A DNA stretch of 20,516 nucleotides, taken from Pseudomonadota bacterium (lineage in GTDB: Bacteria; Pseudomonadota; Alphaproteobacteria; Rhizobiales; Devosiaceae). The stretch spans positions 1 through 20,516 of the forward strand of contig JAEYYP010000134.1 of the NCBI GenBank assembly GCA_023428425.1, given 5' to 3'. Of the stretch, positions 15,027 to 20,516 are shown in pieces; the stretch's first letter is position 1; every line of letters begins with the position of its first letter. Made by a program: the position numbers and the translations under genes. Under the pieces are notes generated by a model. That model was given only the letters and a program-made list of their open reading frames with translations, did not search any database and was not told the origin of the DNA.

Positions 15027-15422
15027 ATGGTGGGCGTGCTGAGCCGCCGGAGTCCACTCTTGTACAACGCCTTGAAGACCGACCTTTCGACATTGCTGGG
15101 GATCAGTAAGGACGCCCTGCACATCCATCTTGGCCTCGCTCTCTTCATTGGTCTGGTGGTCATCCTGCGCCGCTCGCCCTCAAGCTGGCTGGCCTGGCTT
15201 ATCGTGCTCGCGTTCGAGCTCGCCAACGAACTGATGGATTTCTTTCACTGGCACGCCGGTGCCTGGTCGTTCGAGCTGGGAGACAGCGGCAAGGACTTGA
15301 TCAACACGATGGTCTGGCCGACGGTCATTCTGATACTGGCCCGGCTCCGAATATGGGGTCAGAGGCCGGCGAGCGGTCCTAATTCCCCGATTCAGGGCTC
15401 GGATCCGCGTTCGGCCGCGTAA
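15027..15422 (+). CDS. Small integral membrane protein, unknown (VanZ-like style)
   Basis: A 131-residue protein with hydrophobic helices at about 33-47, 53-68 and 90-108. The conserved-looking polar pieces are DALHIHLGL, FELANELMDFFHWH and GDSGKDLINTMVWP. The arrangement of a membrane helix followed by NELMDFF and a DSGKDLINT loop recalls small VanZ-like membrane proteins, but I would not name the family with confidence. The C-terminal tail is polar. Start ATG 15027 is the first possible; no strong ribosome site is visible, so an internal start remains possible. It is divergent from the minus-strand metal array across the palindrome at 14923-14958. It has no metal-binding cluster beyond HWH. 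Confidence 0.65.
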   Translation: MVGVLSRRSPLLYNALKTDLSTLLGISKDALHIHLGLALFIGLVVILRRSPSSWLAWLIVLAFELANELMDFFHWHAGAWSFELGDSGKDLINTMVWPTVILILARLRIWGQRPASGPNSPIQGSDPRSAA

Positions 15423-15593
15423 CTATGCTGGAGCGTGACTGCTACCACTCGTCTGGCGCGACCTTACGTCCCCGCGCCGTGTTCTGAACTTCTGCATCTC
15501 CGTCCGAGGGCACTTGATCGAGCGCAAGCCATTGCGCCGTCGGCCATGCCACCAATGTGGCGCCTTGGGTGCGCAAAGATCGCGGAGGTTACG

Positions 15594-16103
15594 ATGTCAT
15601 CCTATCCCTTAAGTGCGGGAGCTCACGGCATCGCTAAAGCGCCTGCCGAAGTCGTGTTTGCGTTTCTCGATGACCAGGAGAACCTCTCATCGCACATGAG
15701 CAAGCCGTCCGGCATGATGCTTGGCACAACCATGAAGATTGTAATGGAGCCTGACCATACCAAGCGTGTCGGGTCCCGCTTCGGGTTCACCGGCAGCGTC
15801 ATGGGCATCCCACTAGGGGTGGACGAAGTCGTAACGTTCCGAGCGCCCCCCTCCAGCAAGACCTGGGAGACGACGGCGGAGCCAACACTTTGGGTGATCG
15901 GGCAATACTGCATGGGCTTCGAGCTCGTTCCTCAGGGCCCGCGCACCGGGTTGCGCGTCTACATCCAATACGCCCGGCCAAGGAGACTTCTGGGCGGAAT
16001 TCTTGGTTGGCTCTTTGGTCCCGCCTATGCCCGCTGGTGCACGCGAAAGATGGTCGACGATGCTACCCGACACTTCGGCAACGCGGTCGCGGAGCGGGCA
16101 TGA
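15594..16103 (+). CDS. SRPBCC-superfamily (START-like) protein
   Basis: A 169-residue protein of the helix-grip SRPBCC fold. It opens with the strand HGIAKAPAEVVFAFLDDQENL, which is typical of these proteins, has a central GSRFGFTGSVMGIPLGVDEVVTF region, and ends in a long C-terminal helix (WCTRKMVDDATRHFGNAV). It probably binds a hydrophobic ligand or lipid; a hydrophobic, basic patch (PRRLLGGILGWLFG) near the C-terminus may touch membrane. Start ATG 15594 has a strong GGAGGT 5 bp upstream; the longer reading from 15435 lacks this. Its stop overlaps the next start by 4 bp (ATGA), coupling it to a P-loop ATPase. The function within a metal island is unclear. Confidence 0.8.
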   Translation: MSSYPLSAGAHGIAKAPAEVVFAFLDDQENLSSHMSKPSGMMLGTTMKIVMEPDHTKRVGSRFGFTGSVMGIPLGVDEVVTFRAPPSSKTWETTAEPTLWVIGQYCMGFELVPQGPRTGLRVYIQYARPRRLLGGILGWLFGPAYARWCTRKMVDDATRHFGNAVAERA

Positions 16104-16708
16104 CGCCGGAAACGAACTGGTGCGTGATCACCGGAGGCCCGAGTTCCGGCAAGACCACGACGGTCAACATCCTGCGTGAGCGCGGCTACGTCACGACCAT
16201 TGAACACGCTCGGCACTATATCGACACCCAACGTGTGACCGGGAAATCAGTCGAGGAGATTCGCGCCAACCAAATCGTGTTTCAGCGTGGCATCCTTGAC
16301 ATGCAGATCGCCGAAGAGGAGGCGCTCGACCCGGAGGCTCAGGTGTTCCTCGATCGCGCTCTCCCCGACGCACTGGCCTACTATCGGTTTCTGGGGCTTA
16401 CACCCGACGTAGAGTACCTGTCCCTGATCGGGCCAGGCAGGTACCGCGCCGTCTTCGTACTCGACCTCCTGCCGCTCGCGGCGGACTACGCCCGCACCGA
16501 AGACCGGCCGGCGCAAGTCGAAATCCATCGACTGCTGACCGACGTCTATACCGAACTGGGCTACCGCCCCCTTGCGGTTCCTGCGCTACCGCCTGTCGAG
16601 CGCGTCGACTTCATCTTGGCAGCGCTCAACGGCGTTCCTCGCAAAGGTCAGTTGGAGGCCCAGCCAGAGAGCACCGGACCCGCGGTGGTGAGGCCACGCC
16701 CCTTGTAG
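16100..16708 (+). CDS. P-loop NTPase of the AAA_28 / NadR-like type
   Basis: A 202-residue NTPase. The Walker A motif is GGPSSGKT (12-19), preceded by a beta strand WCVITG. A region with EHARHYIDTQR and FQRGILDMQIAEEEA follows, then VFLDRALPDALAYYRFLG, where the Asp looks like the Walker B or a catalytic acid. This order is typical of AAA_28 proteins and relatives of NadR-type nucleotide kinases. The last 30 residues are polar and Pro-rich. The start overlaps the SRPBCC stop by 4 bp, so the pair is probably made together and may act together. No link to copper is visible. The substrate is unknown. Confidence 0.8.
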   Translation: MTPETNWCVITGGPSSGKTTTVNILRERGYVTTIEHARHYIDTQRVTGKSVEEIRANQIVFQRGILDMQIAEEEALDPEAQVFLDRALPDALAYYRFLGLTPDVEYLSLIGPGRYRAVFVLDLLPLAADYARTEDRPAQVEIHRLLTDVYTELGYRPLAVPALPPVERVDFILAALNGVPRKGQLEAQPESTGPAVVRPRPL

Positions 16709-16826
16709 CCGAGAAGCCGACGCCAGCATGTTCGTCGAGGCAGGTGGAGCCTTATTCGATGCCACGGTCCTGCCGTACAGTACCGCCAAGCTGGGAACCA
16801 CCCGTCACCCATGATGTTCAGCGTAC

Positions 16827-17180
16827 ATGGCGACCGCACTGTCACGCACAATTCGGATACTCGCCCTCCTTACACTGCTGCTAGCTGGGGTGGGCGGCCA
16901 CGATGTGGCTGTCGCTGGGGGTGCGGTGGAATCCCTCCACTCGGCATCCGACAAGAATTTTGATAGGGCCGGACACTCCTCCCACAATGAGTGTACCGAT
17001 GCCGTATCTCAGGAGTCGGACGTTGCCTGCTGCATGATCGAGCACTGTCTTCTTGGCGTTCCGGTTGAGGCCGATACCGAGTTTGAAGTCGTCGTGGAAG
17101 CCGATCCGGTCGCGGCTATGTGGCTAGGTCTTCTTGGTGGCGTAACCCTGGCTCCTTTCCGACCTCCTGTTTCGGTTTGA
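16827..17180 (+). CDS. Small exported Cys/His protein preceding a DUF305 gene
   Basis: A 117-residue protein with an N-terminal signal peptide (IRILALLTLLLAGVGG). A His-containing segment (AGHSSHNEC) leads to a cysteine group: Cys56, Cys68-Cys69 and Cys74 (ACCMIEHC). An acidic stretch follows, then a second hydrophobic segment (AAMWLGLLGGVTLAPF) ending RPPVSV. The layout of signal, His region, ACC-M-x-C and terminal RPP resembles the product encoded at 14524-14901. It lies 50 bp upstream of the exported DUF305 gene, probably in one transcript. No named family is recognised. A periplasmic metal-binding or delivery role is inferred from composition and context. Confidence 0.65.
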   Translation: MATALSRTIRILALLTLLLAGVGGHDVAVAGGAVESLHSASDKNFDRAGHSSHNECTDAVSQESDVACCMIEHCLLGVPVEADTEFEVVVEADPVAAMWLGLLGGVTLAPFRPPVSV

Positions 17181-17230
17181 TCTACTGGACTCAAACCAAC
17201 TTCGAACCGAACTCATGACAGGATTGATCA

Positions 17231-17647
17231 ATGATCAGACAAACCCTTATGGCCCTAGGGGTCTCAATAACCCTGGTTTCGACGTCCACGGCCCAGGATA
17301 TGGCCGTGACCTCTGTGGAACTGCCCGACATCTGCAAGACTGGAATGCAGCACGGCATGGGGACCATGATGATGGATATGATGAACGGCATGGACCAGGC
17401 CCATCAGGACATGGCCATGGGCATGGACGAGACCAATGCGCAAATGATGCAAGGCATGATGGCCGAGGACATCGACGTGGCGTTCGTATGCGCCATGATC
17501 CCCCACCACCAGGCGGCGATTAACATGGCGAAGGCCGAGGTGAGGCATGGCGACAGCGACTGGGCGAAGGAGATGGCGCAGAAGGTCATTGATGCCCAGC
17601 AGCAGGAAATCGAAGAGATGCTGAACTGGCTCAAGGAGCAGAAGTAG
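17231..17647 (+). CDS. Exported Met-rich DUF305 protein
   Basis: A 138-residue periplasmic protein: signal peptide to about residue 21 (TAQ/DM), then a Met/His/Asp-rich part (GMQHGMGTMMMDMMNGMD, residues 38-55) and a DUF305 helical domain with AMIPHHQAAINMAKAE (88-103) and a C-terminal helix QQQEIEEMLNWLKEQK. These Met and His clusters are the copper-binding features of DUF305 proteins such as CopM. It is a soluble counterpart of the membrane-tethered DUF305 protein at 10804-11406. It probably sequesters copper in the periplasm. It is likely co-transcribed with the preceding small Cys/His protein. Start ATG 17231 is supported by the signal peptide and an AGGA upstream. Confidence 0.9.
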   Translation: MIRQTLMALGVSITLVSTSTAQDMAVTSVELPDICKTGMQHGMGTMMMDMMNGMDQAHQDMAMGMDETNAQMMQGMMAEDIDVAFVCAMIPHHQAAINMAKAEVRHGDSDWAKEMAQKVIDAQQQEIEEMLNWLKEQK

Positions 17648-17856
17648 CGCGATTCCCGGGGGGCGTCGTGCGGCGCCTCCCTTTCGCTACGTGCAGCGGC
17701 CGCCCTAAGCCGTCCGGCATGCCCAATCTGTCTCATTTCGAGACTTTGCCGGGTTGGCTTAAGTCGGAAAGCGTTCTCGAGGCCGGGCCTTTTTCCCTGT
17801 GTGTGCATATGGGTAGGTGCCATCGACCGCCTGGCCTGTCGGCGTTGCCAGTGGGG

Positions 17857-17890
17857 CAATCGGGAGACTCCCAAACGGGAACCGAGATGC
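17857..17890 (+). repeat. 34-bp direct repeat, copy 1
   Basis: It matches 18121-18154 at about 28 of 34 positions. The core palindrome GGGAG-A-CTCCC changes in both arms relative to copy 2 (GGGAA-A-TTCCC), so the symmetry is kept. Confidence 0.6.
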
Positions 17891-17948
17891 CTTCAAATCC
17901 GGGCTTTCGGTGCAAATGACCGCTTCTGGCGCAAGCGGTCGTCGAAAT

Positions 17949-18049
17949 GGAAAGGCCCCGGAATCCGGGGCCTTCTTGTTCTTCATCCGACCTGAGCCAC
18001 ACTGTTGGTTGGCGCTGAGCCACACTGTGGCTTGCATATTTGGGCGATC
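17949..18049 (+). repeat. Direct repeat element A (~100 bp)
   Basis: The order is GGAAAGGCCCCGGAATCC hairpin, ACCTGAGCCACACTGTTG, a second box TGAGCCACACTGTGG 23 bp on, GCATAT, then TGGGCGATC. The same order recurs at 19799-19910 with the hairpin-to-box distance of 44 bp preserved. It lies on the left side of the YnfA module. Confidence 0.75.
17952..17974. terminator. Hairpin terminator in repeat element A
   Basis: AAGGCCCCGG / CCGGGGCCTT arms, short loop, followed by CTTGTTCTTC. It can serve the convergent DUF305 and YnfA transcripts. Confidence 0.65.
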
Positions 18050-18120
18050 TCGGTAACGACACTCCGTCTGGATCGCGCAGCCTCCGCAACTCTCCTGCCC
18101 ACTCATGTCGGCTGCTTGGT

Positions 18121-18154
18121 CGATCGGGAAATTCCCAACCGAGAGCCGAGATGC
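18121..18154 (+). repeat. 34-bp direct repeat, copy 2
   Basis: See copy 1 at 17857-17890. This copy carries GGGAAATTCCC and is followed at once by the terminator palindrome at 18156. Confidence 0.6.
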
Positions 18155-18155
18155 G

Positions 18156-18181
18156 AAAAAGCCCGGAATTCCGGGCTTTTT
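18156..18181. terminator. Perfect bidirectional terminator palindrome
   Basis: AAAAAGCCCGGAA / TTCCGGGCTTTTT is a perfect 26-bp palindrome with A- and T-runs at its ends, an ideal intrinsic terminator in both directions. It is about 140 bp beyond the ynfA stop. Confidence 0.85.
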
Positions 18182-18320
18182 GCTAGGCATCAGGAAAGAT
18201 CATTTAGAAACTAGCAACCGACGACAAGCGCACTGATGGTGCAGCATGCGATCCTCGTCACCCCGCAACCTTAGCAATTGGTGCGATGACAGGCCTCCAT
18301 GGACACACGCGAGCTCGCTG

Positions 18321-18656
18321 CTAATTTCTGGGCGCAAACAGGATGATCGCCGCAGCGACCAGCGCCAAGCTTCCACCAACGAGATCCCATGTGTCCGGAC
18401 GTGTACCCTCGGCGATCCACAGCCAGAGCAACGACGCGACGATATACACGCCCCCATAGGCCGCATAGGCGCGACCAGCATGCTCGGCCGGTGCGAGGGT
18501 GAGCAGCCAGGCGAACGCGATGAGCGATGGTATCCCCGCCGCCAACCATATCGAGCTCTGACCTTGGCGTAGCCATGCCCAAAAGGCGAAGCATCCCACG
18601 ATCTCCGCCAGCGCAGCGCCGGCGTAGATCAATCCCGTGGTCACGACGATAGGCAT
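18321..18656 (-). CDS. ynfA: YnfA family (UPF0060) small membrane efflux protein
   Basis: A 111-residue protein with four TM helices. It matches E. coli YnfA clearly: AEIVGCFAFWAWL in helix 1 (with the conserved Glu), SSIWLAAG, AWLLTLAPAEHAGRAYAAYGGVY and a C-terminal hydrophobic helix. YnfA proteins belong to the small-multidrug-resistance-like fold and are proposed to export cationic compounds as dimers. Start ATG 18656 (MPIVVTT) fits the family length; the longer reading to 18695 would overlap the upstream gene. It is the last gene of a three-gene minus-strand operon under a divergent MerR-type regulator, so its substrate here may be a metal ion or a metal-related cation. Confidence 0.93.
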   Translation of the reverse strand: MPIVVTTGLIYAGAALAEIVGCFAFWAWLRQGQSSIWLAAGIPSLIAFAWLLTLAPAEHAGRAYAAYGGVYIVASLLWLWIAEGTRPDTWDLVGGSLALVAAAIILFAPRN

Positions 18657-18672
18657 GGCTACGCTCCGATGA

Positions 18673-18873
18673 TCAAGACTGCTGGCGCTTACCACGTCTC
18701 CTGAACCATGCCCACGCGCCAGCGACGACGGCGAGCACCACTGCCGCGATCCCGACAGGAGCTGCTGCCGCAGCCACGCCGGCGGTAGCGACGATCGGGA
18801 CGGCGCAACAGGCCACGCACGCTGCCGTCACTCCAGCAGTGGCGACGGCGCCCTTCTCGGTTGTCGAGTTCAT
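18673..18873 (-). CDS. 66-residue CC-motif membrane peptide (MerF/MerT-like in style)
   Basis: A tiny protein with two hydrophobic helices (about 10-32 and 36-55), Cys19 and the vicinal pair Cys22-Cys23 in the first helix (ACVACCAVPIVATAG), and a basic tail (WFRRRGKRQQ). A vicinal Cys pair followed by Pro in the first helix recalls the mercury transporters MerT and MerF. However, it lacks MerT's second cysteine pair and I cannot assign the family. The ATG overlaps the stop of the upstream Cys-rich gene by 4 bp (ATGA) with GGAGG ahead of it, so the two are coupled. ynfA starts 17 bp after its stop. A metal-passing or sensing role within the YnfA module is inferred. Confidence 0.7.
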   Translation of the reverse strand: MNSTTEKGAVATAGVTAACVACCAVPIVATAGVAAAAAPVGIAAVVLAVVAGAWAWFRRRGKRQQS

Positions 18874-19241
18874 GCTGCCTCCCTCGCCAGATCGGGAGCG
18901 AAGTGAGCAAAGAGCTCGTCGGCGGCCGAGAATGCCTCCACTGGCGCTGTGATCGTCAGCCGAACGCACTGGTCGTCGTGGCGCAGGTCGAAGGCGAGGA
19001 ACGAGCAGCAGTCCGATTCCTTCGCGACTAAGTCCTCTACTTCGGCAAGCGCCTCAGGGCCGTAGACTAGCCGGAGCTGGAGGGGCTTGCGGTGGCTGCT
19101 GCGCAGCGAGCGGCTGGCCAAGGCACGAATGCCGGCGACTCTTTCCTTGAAGTCGCCTGCGCCTAGGGTGCAGGCGATCGCCAAGGCGGTGTCCTGAGCG
19201 CTGGTGGCGCAGCTGTCGCAGCATGCAGATGCGGTGGTCAT
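18870..19241 (-). CDS. Cysteine-rich soluble protein of unknown family
   Basis: A 123-residue protein without signal or TM segments. The N-terminus has Cys7-Cys8 and Cys11 (CCDSCATS), a mid-region Cys24, then a compact alpha/beta part with ESDCCSFLAFDL (Cys78-Cys79), Cys92 and RLTITAP. I do not recognise the family. The repeated vicinal cysteines suggest soft-metal or metalloid binding in the cytosol. The AAGGAG at the start favours ATG 19241; ATG 19247 touches the ribosome site and the reading to 19283 would cross the operator. It is the first gene of the operon with the CC-motif peptide and YnfA, divergent from a MerR-type regulator. Confidence 0.75.
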   Translation of the reverse strand: MTTASACCDSCATSAQDTALAIACTLGAGDFKERVAGIRALASRSLRSSHRKPLQLRLVYGPEALAEVEDLVAKESDCCSFLAFDLRHDDQCVRLTITAPVEAFSAADELFAHFAPDLAREAA

Positions 19242-19275
19242 GTCCATCTCCTTTCGATGATGGACACAGGCAGAA

Positions 19276-19296
19276 CCCTTCAAGTAACTTGAAGGG
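19276..19296. promoter_or_regulatory. MerR-type operator between the divergent regulator and the YnfA operon
   Basis: CCCTTCAAGT-A-ACTTGAAGGG is a perfect 10-bp inverted repeat with a one-base centre. On the minus strand TTGCCC overlaps its edge as a -35-like element, and a 19-bp spacer is possible. The dyad differs from the CueR boxes and resembles MerR/SoxR-class sites. Confidence 0.75.
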
Positions 19297-19314
19297 CAAT
19301 AGGAGACTTTTGCG

Positions 19315-19746
19315 ATGAACGTTCACGTCGCCGTGCTCACAATTGGTCAGCTCGCTAAGGCGGCAGGCGTAACCACACCGACAATCCGATACTATGAGGA
19401 AATTGGGCTTCTGCCGAAGGCCGGACGGAGTGCCGCCGGCCAGCGCATTTATGCCGAAAGCGAGCTCAAGCGGCTTACCTTCATCCGGCGCTGCCGTGAC
19501 TTCGGCTTCTCTATCGATCAGGTGCGTGTTCTCGCCGGCTTGTCGATCAGCGCTGACCAGGACTGCAGCCAAGTCCGCGACATGGCACATACCCATCTCG
19601 GAGAGGTTCGAGAGAAGTTGGCCGAACTGAAGGCGCTTGAGGCGAGCCTTGAGGCATTCGTTGTCCAATGCGACACGGCCTGTGCTGGCGGGCCTGGACG
19701 AGATTGTCTGGTGTTCGAGGAACTGCGCGCGGATAGGTGCTGCTGA
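19315..19746 (+). CDS. MerR-family regulator with ZntR/MerR-like metal cysteines
   Basis: A 143-residue regulator. The MerR winged helix (TIGQLAKAAGVTTPTIRYYEE) and helix RRCRDFGFSIDQVRVL precede Cys84, then Cys119, Cys123, Cys131 and a terminal Cys142-Cys143. The 35-residue distance from Cys84 to Cys119 is that between the first two ligands of MerR, ZntR and PbrR. Cys84 replaces the Ser found in CueR. This argues for a divalent or soft-metal sensor (Zn, Cd, Pb, Hg), not Cu(I). The extra C-terminal cysteines resemble those of PbrR/CadR-type proteins. Start ATG 19315 follows AGGAG. It is divergent from the Cys-rich/CC-peptide/YnfA operon and shares the operator at 19276-19296. Confidence 0.88.
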   Translation: MNVHVAVLTIGQLAKAAGVTTPTIRYYEEIGLLPKAGRSAAGQRIYAESELKRLTFIRRCRDFGFSIDQVRVLAGLSISADQDCSQVRDMAHTHLGEVREKLAELKALEASLEAFVVQCDTACAGGPGRDCLVFEELRADRCC

Positions 19747-19798
19747 ACACCGCTACTCGCTCGTAGATTGGACCCCGTATGGTTGTTCTTCCGGAAAC

Positions 19799-19910
19799 GG
19801 AAAGGCCCCGGATTCCGAGGCCTTTGTGTCTGTCACATGACCTGAGCCACACTGTTGCTTGTGATTGAGGCACACTGTGGATGGCATATGCCTATCCTTT
19901 GTGGGCGATC
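19799..19910 (+). repeat. Direct repeat element B (~110 bp)
   Basis: The second copy of the element at 17949: the hairpin AAGGCCCCGGATTCCGAGGCCTT... with one mismatch, TGACCTGAGCCACACTGTTG (19838-19857), a second box TGAGGCACACTGTGG (19866-19880, again 23 bp on), GCATAT and TGGGCGATC. It lies between the convergent MerR-type regulator and gap. Confidence 0.75.
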
Positions 19911-19917
19911 ACAATCA

Positions 19918-20516
19918 TCACAGCGTCTTGGCGAGAACGGCGGTGACGTCGGCCATGCGGTTCGAGAAGCCCCACTCGTTGTCGTACCAGCCCATGATGT
20001 TGACGAAGTTGCCGTCGATCACCTTGGTCTGGTCGATTAGGATGGTCGACGAGTGCGGGTCGTGGTTGAGGTCGGACGAGACCAGGGGGTGGAGGGTGTA
20101 GGTCATCACGCCCTTGAGCGGGCCTTCGGCGGCGGCCTTCAGGGCATTGTTGACTTCCTCGACCGTGGTCGAACGCGAGGCAATGAACTTGAGGTCGACC
20201 AGCGACACGTTGGGGGTGGGCACGCGGATCGAGATGCCGTCGAGCTTGCCCTTCAGTTCCGGGAGCACGAGGCCGATGGCCTTGGCGGCGCCGGTCGAGG
20301 TCGGGATCTGGCTCAGGGCCGCGGCGCGGGCGCGATAGAGGTCCTTGTGCATGGTGTCGAGCGTCGGCTGGTCGCCCGTGTAGCTGTGCACGGTGGTCAT
20401 CATGCCCTTTTCGATGCCGACGAGGTCATTCATGACCTTGGCCATCGGGGCGAGGCAGTTGGTGGTGCACGAGCCGTTCGAGATCACCACGTCGTCCTTG
20501 CCGAGGAGAGCATGGT
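19918..20516 (-). CDS. gap: Glyceraldehyde-3-phosphate dehydrogenase, C-terminal part (runs off window)
   Basis: The last roughly 199 residues of the glycolytic enzyme that converts glyceraldehyde-3-phosphate to 1,3-bisphosphoglycerate. The active-site segment SNGSCTTNCLAP is present, with the catalytic Cys of SCTTNC. The reading frame continues to the window edge (ALLGKDDVV precedes it), so the N-terminal NAD-binding half is outside. Further hallmarks are MTTVHSYTGDQ, SSTGAAKA-like TSTGAAKAIG, RVPTPNVSLVDL and WYDNEWGFSNRM. The stop TGA is at 19918-19920. This is a core housekeeping gene and marks the right edge of the accessory island. Confidence 0.97.
   Translation of the reverse strand, partial: HALLGKDDVVISNGSCTTNCLAPMAKVMNDLVGIEKGMMTTVHSYTGDQPTLDTMHKDLYRARAAALSQIPTSTGAAKAIGLVLPELKGKLDGISIRVPTPNVSLVDLKFIASRSTTVEEVNNALKAAAEGPLKGVMTYTLHPLVSSDLNHDPHSSTILIDQTKVIDGNFVNIMGWYDNEWGFSNRMADVTAVLAKTL

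Larger units (their letters stand above)
17648..18320. other. Palindrome- and repeat-rich intergenic stretch without a convincing gene
   Basis: These 673 bp separate convergent genes. No open reading frame has recognisable protein features. Structures seen in order: GGGAGACTCCC (17861-17871), an 8-bp stem GACCGCTT/AAGCGGTC (17918-17940), the terminator-like hairpin at 17952-17974, two TGAGCCACACTGTKG boxes (17993 and 18016), GGGAAATTCCC (18125-18135) and a terminator palindrome at 18156-18181. Beyond 18190 I see nothing. Confidence 0.6.

Noticed and set aside
17856..18181. Possible tRNA or riboswitch in the hairpin-rich stretch
   Set aside because: The stems do not form a cloverleaf, no CCA-end or anticodon arm could be assigned, and the best hairpins look like terminators and repeats.
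17404..18190. Several overlapping open frames of 60-156 codons on both strands
   Set aside because: They run through repeats and terminators or are antisense to DUF305, and show no signal peptides or motifs; similar peptide pieces recur only because the DNA is repeated.
19918..20516. gap as a copper-resistance gene (a copper-tolerant GAPDH replacing a poisoned one)
   Set aside because: It has no CueR box in view, is convergent with the module and looks like an ordinary core gene; nothing here supports a special role.

Overview
The window is GC-rich DNA from a proteobacterium, most likely an alphaproteobacterium of the Hyphomicrobiales (Devosia-like). I base that on general protein style and on the glyceraldehyde-3-phosphate dehydrogenase fragment at the right edge, so the placement is tentative. 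It is an accessory heavy-metal, mainly copper, resistance island lying between an insertion-sequence end on the left and the core gene gap on the right.

Left part (1-9.2 kb): an IS3-type transposase tail and IS end abut a glutaredoxin / ferredoxin-reductase operon (minus strand). Then come a Tat-exported multicopper oxidase (+), a CopZ chaperone (-), an unknown membrane protein (-) divergent from a TetR regulator (+), a CopA P1B-ATPase translationally coupled to a CueR-type regulator (+), and an MFS exporter (+). Five promoters here share one architecture: TTGACC, an inverted repeat of the CTCC/GGAG type, and a roughly 19-bp spacer. This is the MerR/CueR pattern, so the block reads as one copper-responsive regulon under the local CueR: CopZ and CopA move Cu(I) out of the cytosol, the oxidase handles periplasmic Cu(I), and the redox operon and MFS pump are unusual additions.

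Middle part (9.3-17.65 kb): a NirK-type copper nitrite reductase with a membrane-anchored cytochrome c (+) faces a long minus-strand array. That array holds a three-TM DUF305 protein, a CopB-type (CPH) P1B-ATPase, a small DUF5676-like membrane protein, a Met-rich exported protein and a Cys/His-rich exported protein, and is headed by a perfect 14-bp inverted repeat. To its right on the plus strand are a small membrane protein, a coupled SRPBCC / P-loop ATPase pair, a second small Cys/His exported protein and a periplasmic Met-rich DUF305 protein.

Right part (17.65-20.5 kb): a palindrome-rich intergenic stretch, then a compact module of a MerR-family regulator with ZntR/MerR-like cysteine spacing divergent from three coupled genes: a Cys-rich soluble protein, a CC-motif membrane peptide and a YnfA small efflux protein. 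Two direct repeats of about 100 bp flank this module. It is the best candidate in the window for an undescribed metal-handling system. The window ends inside gap.
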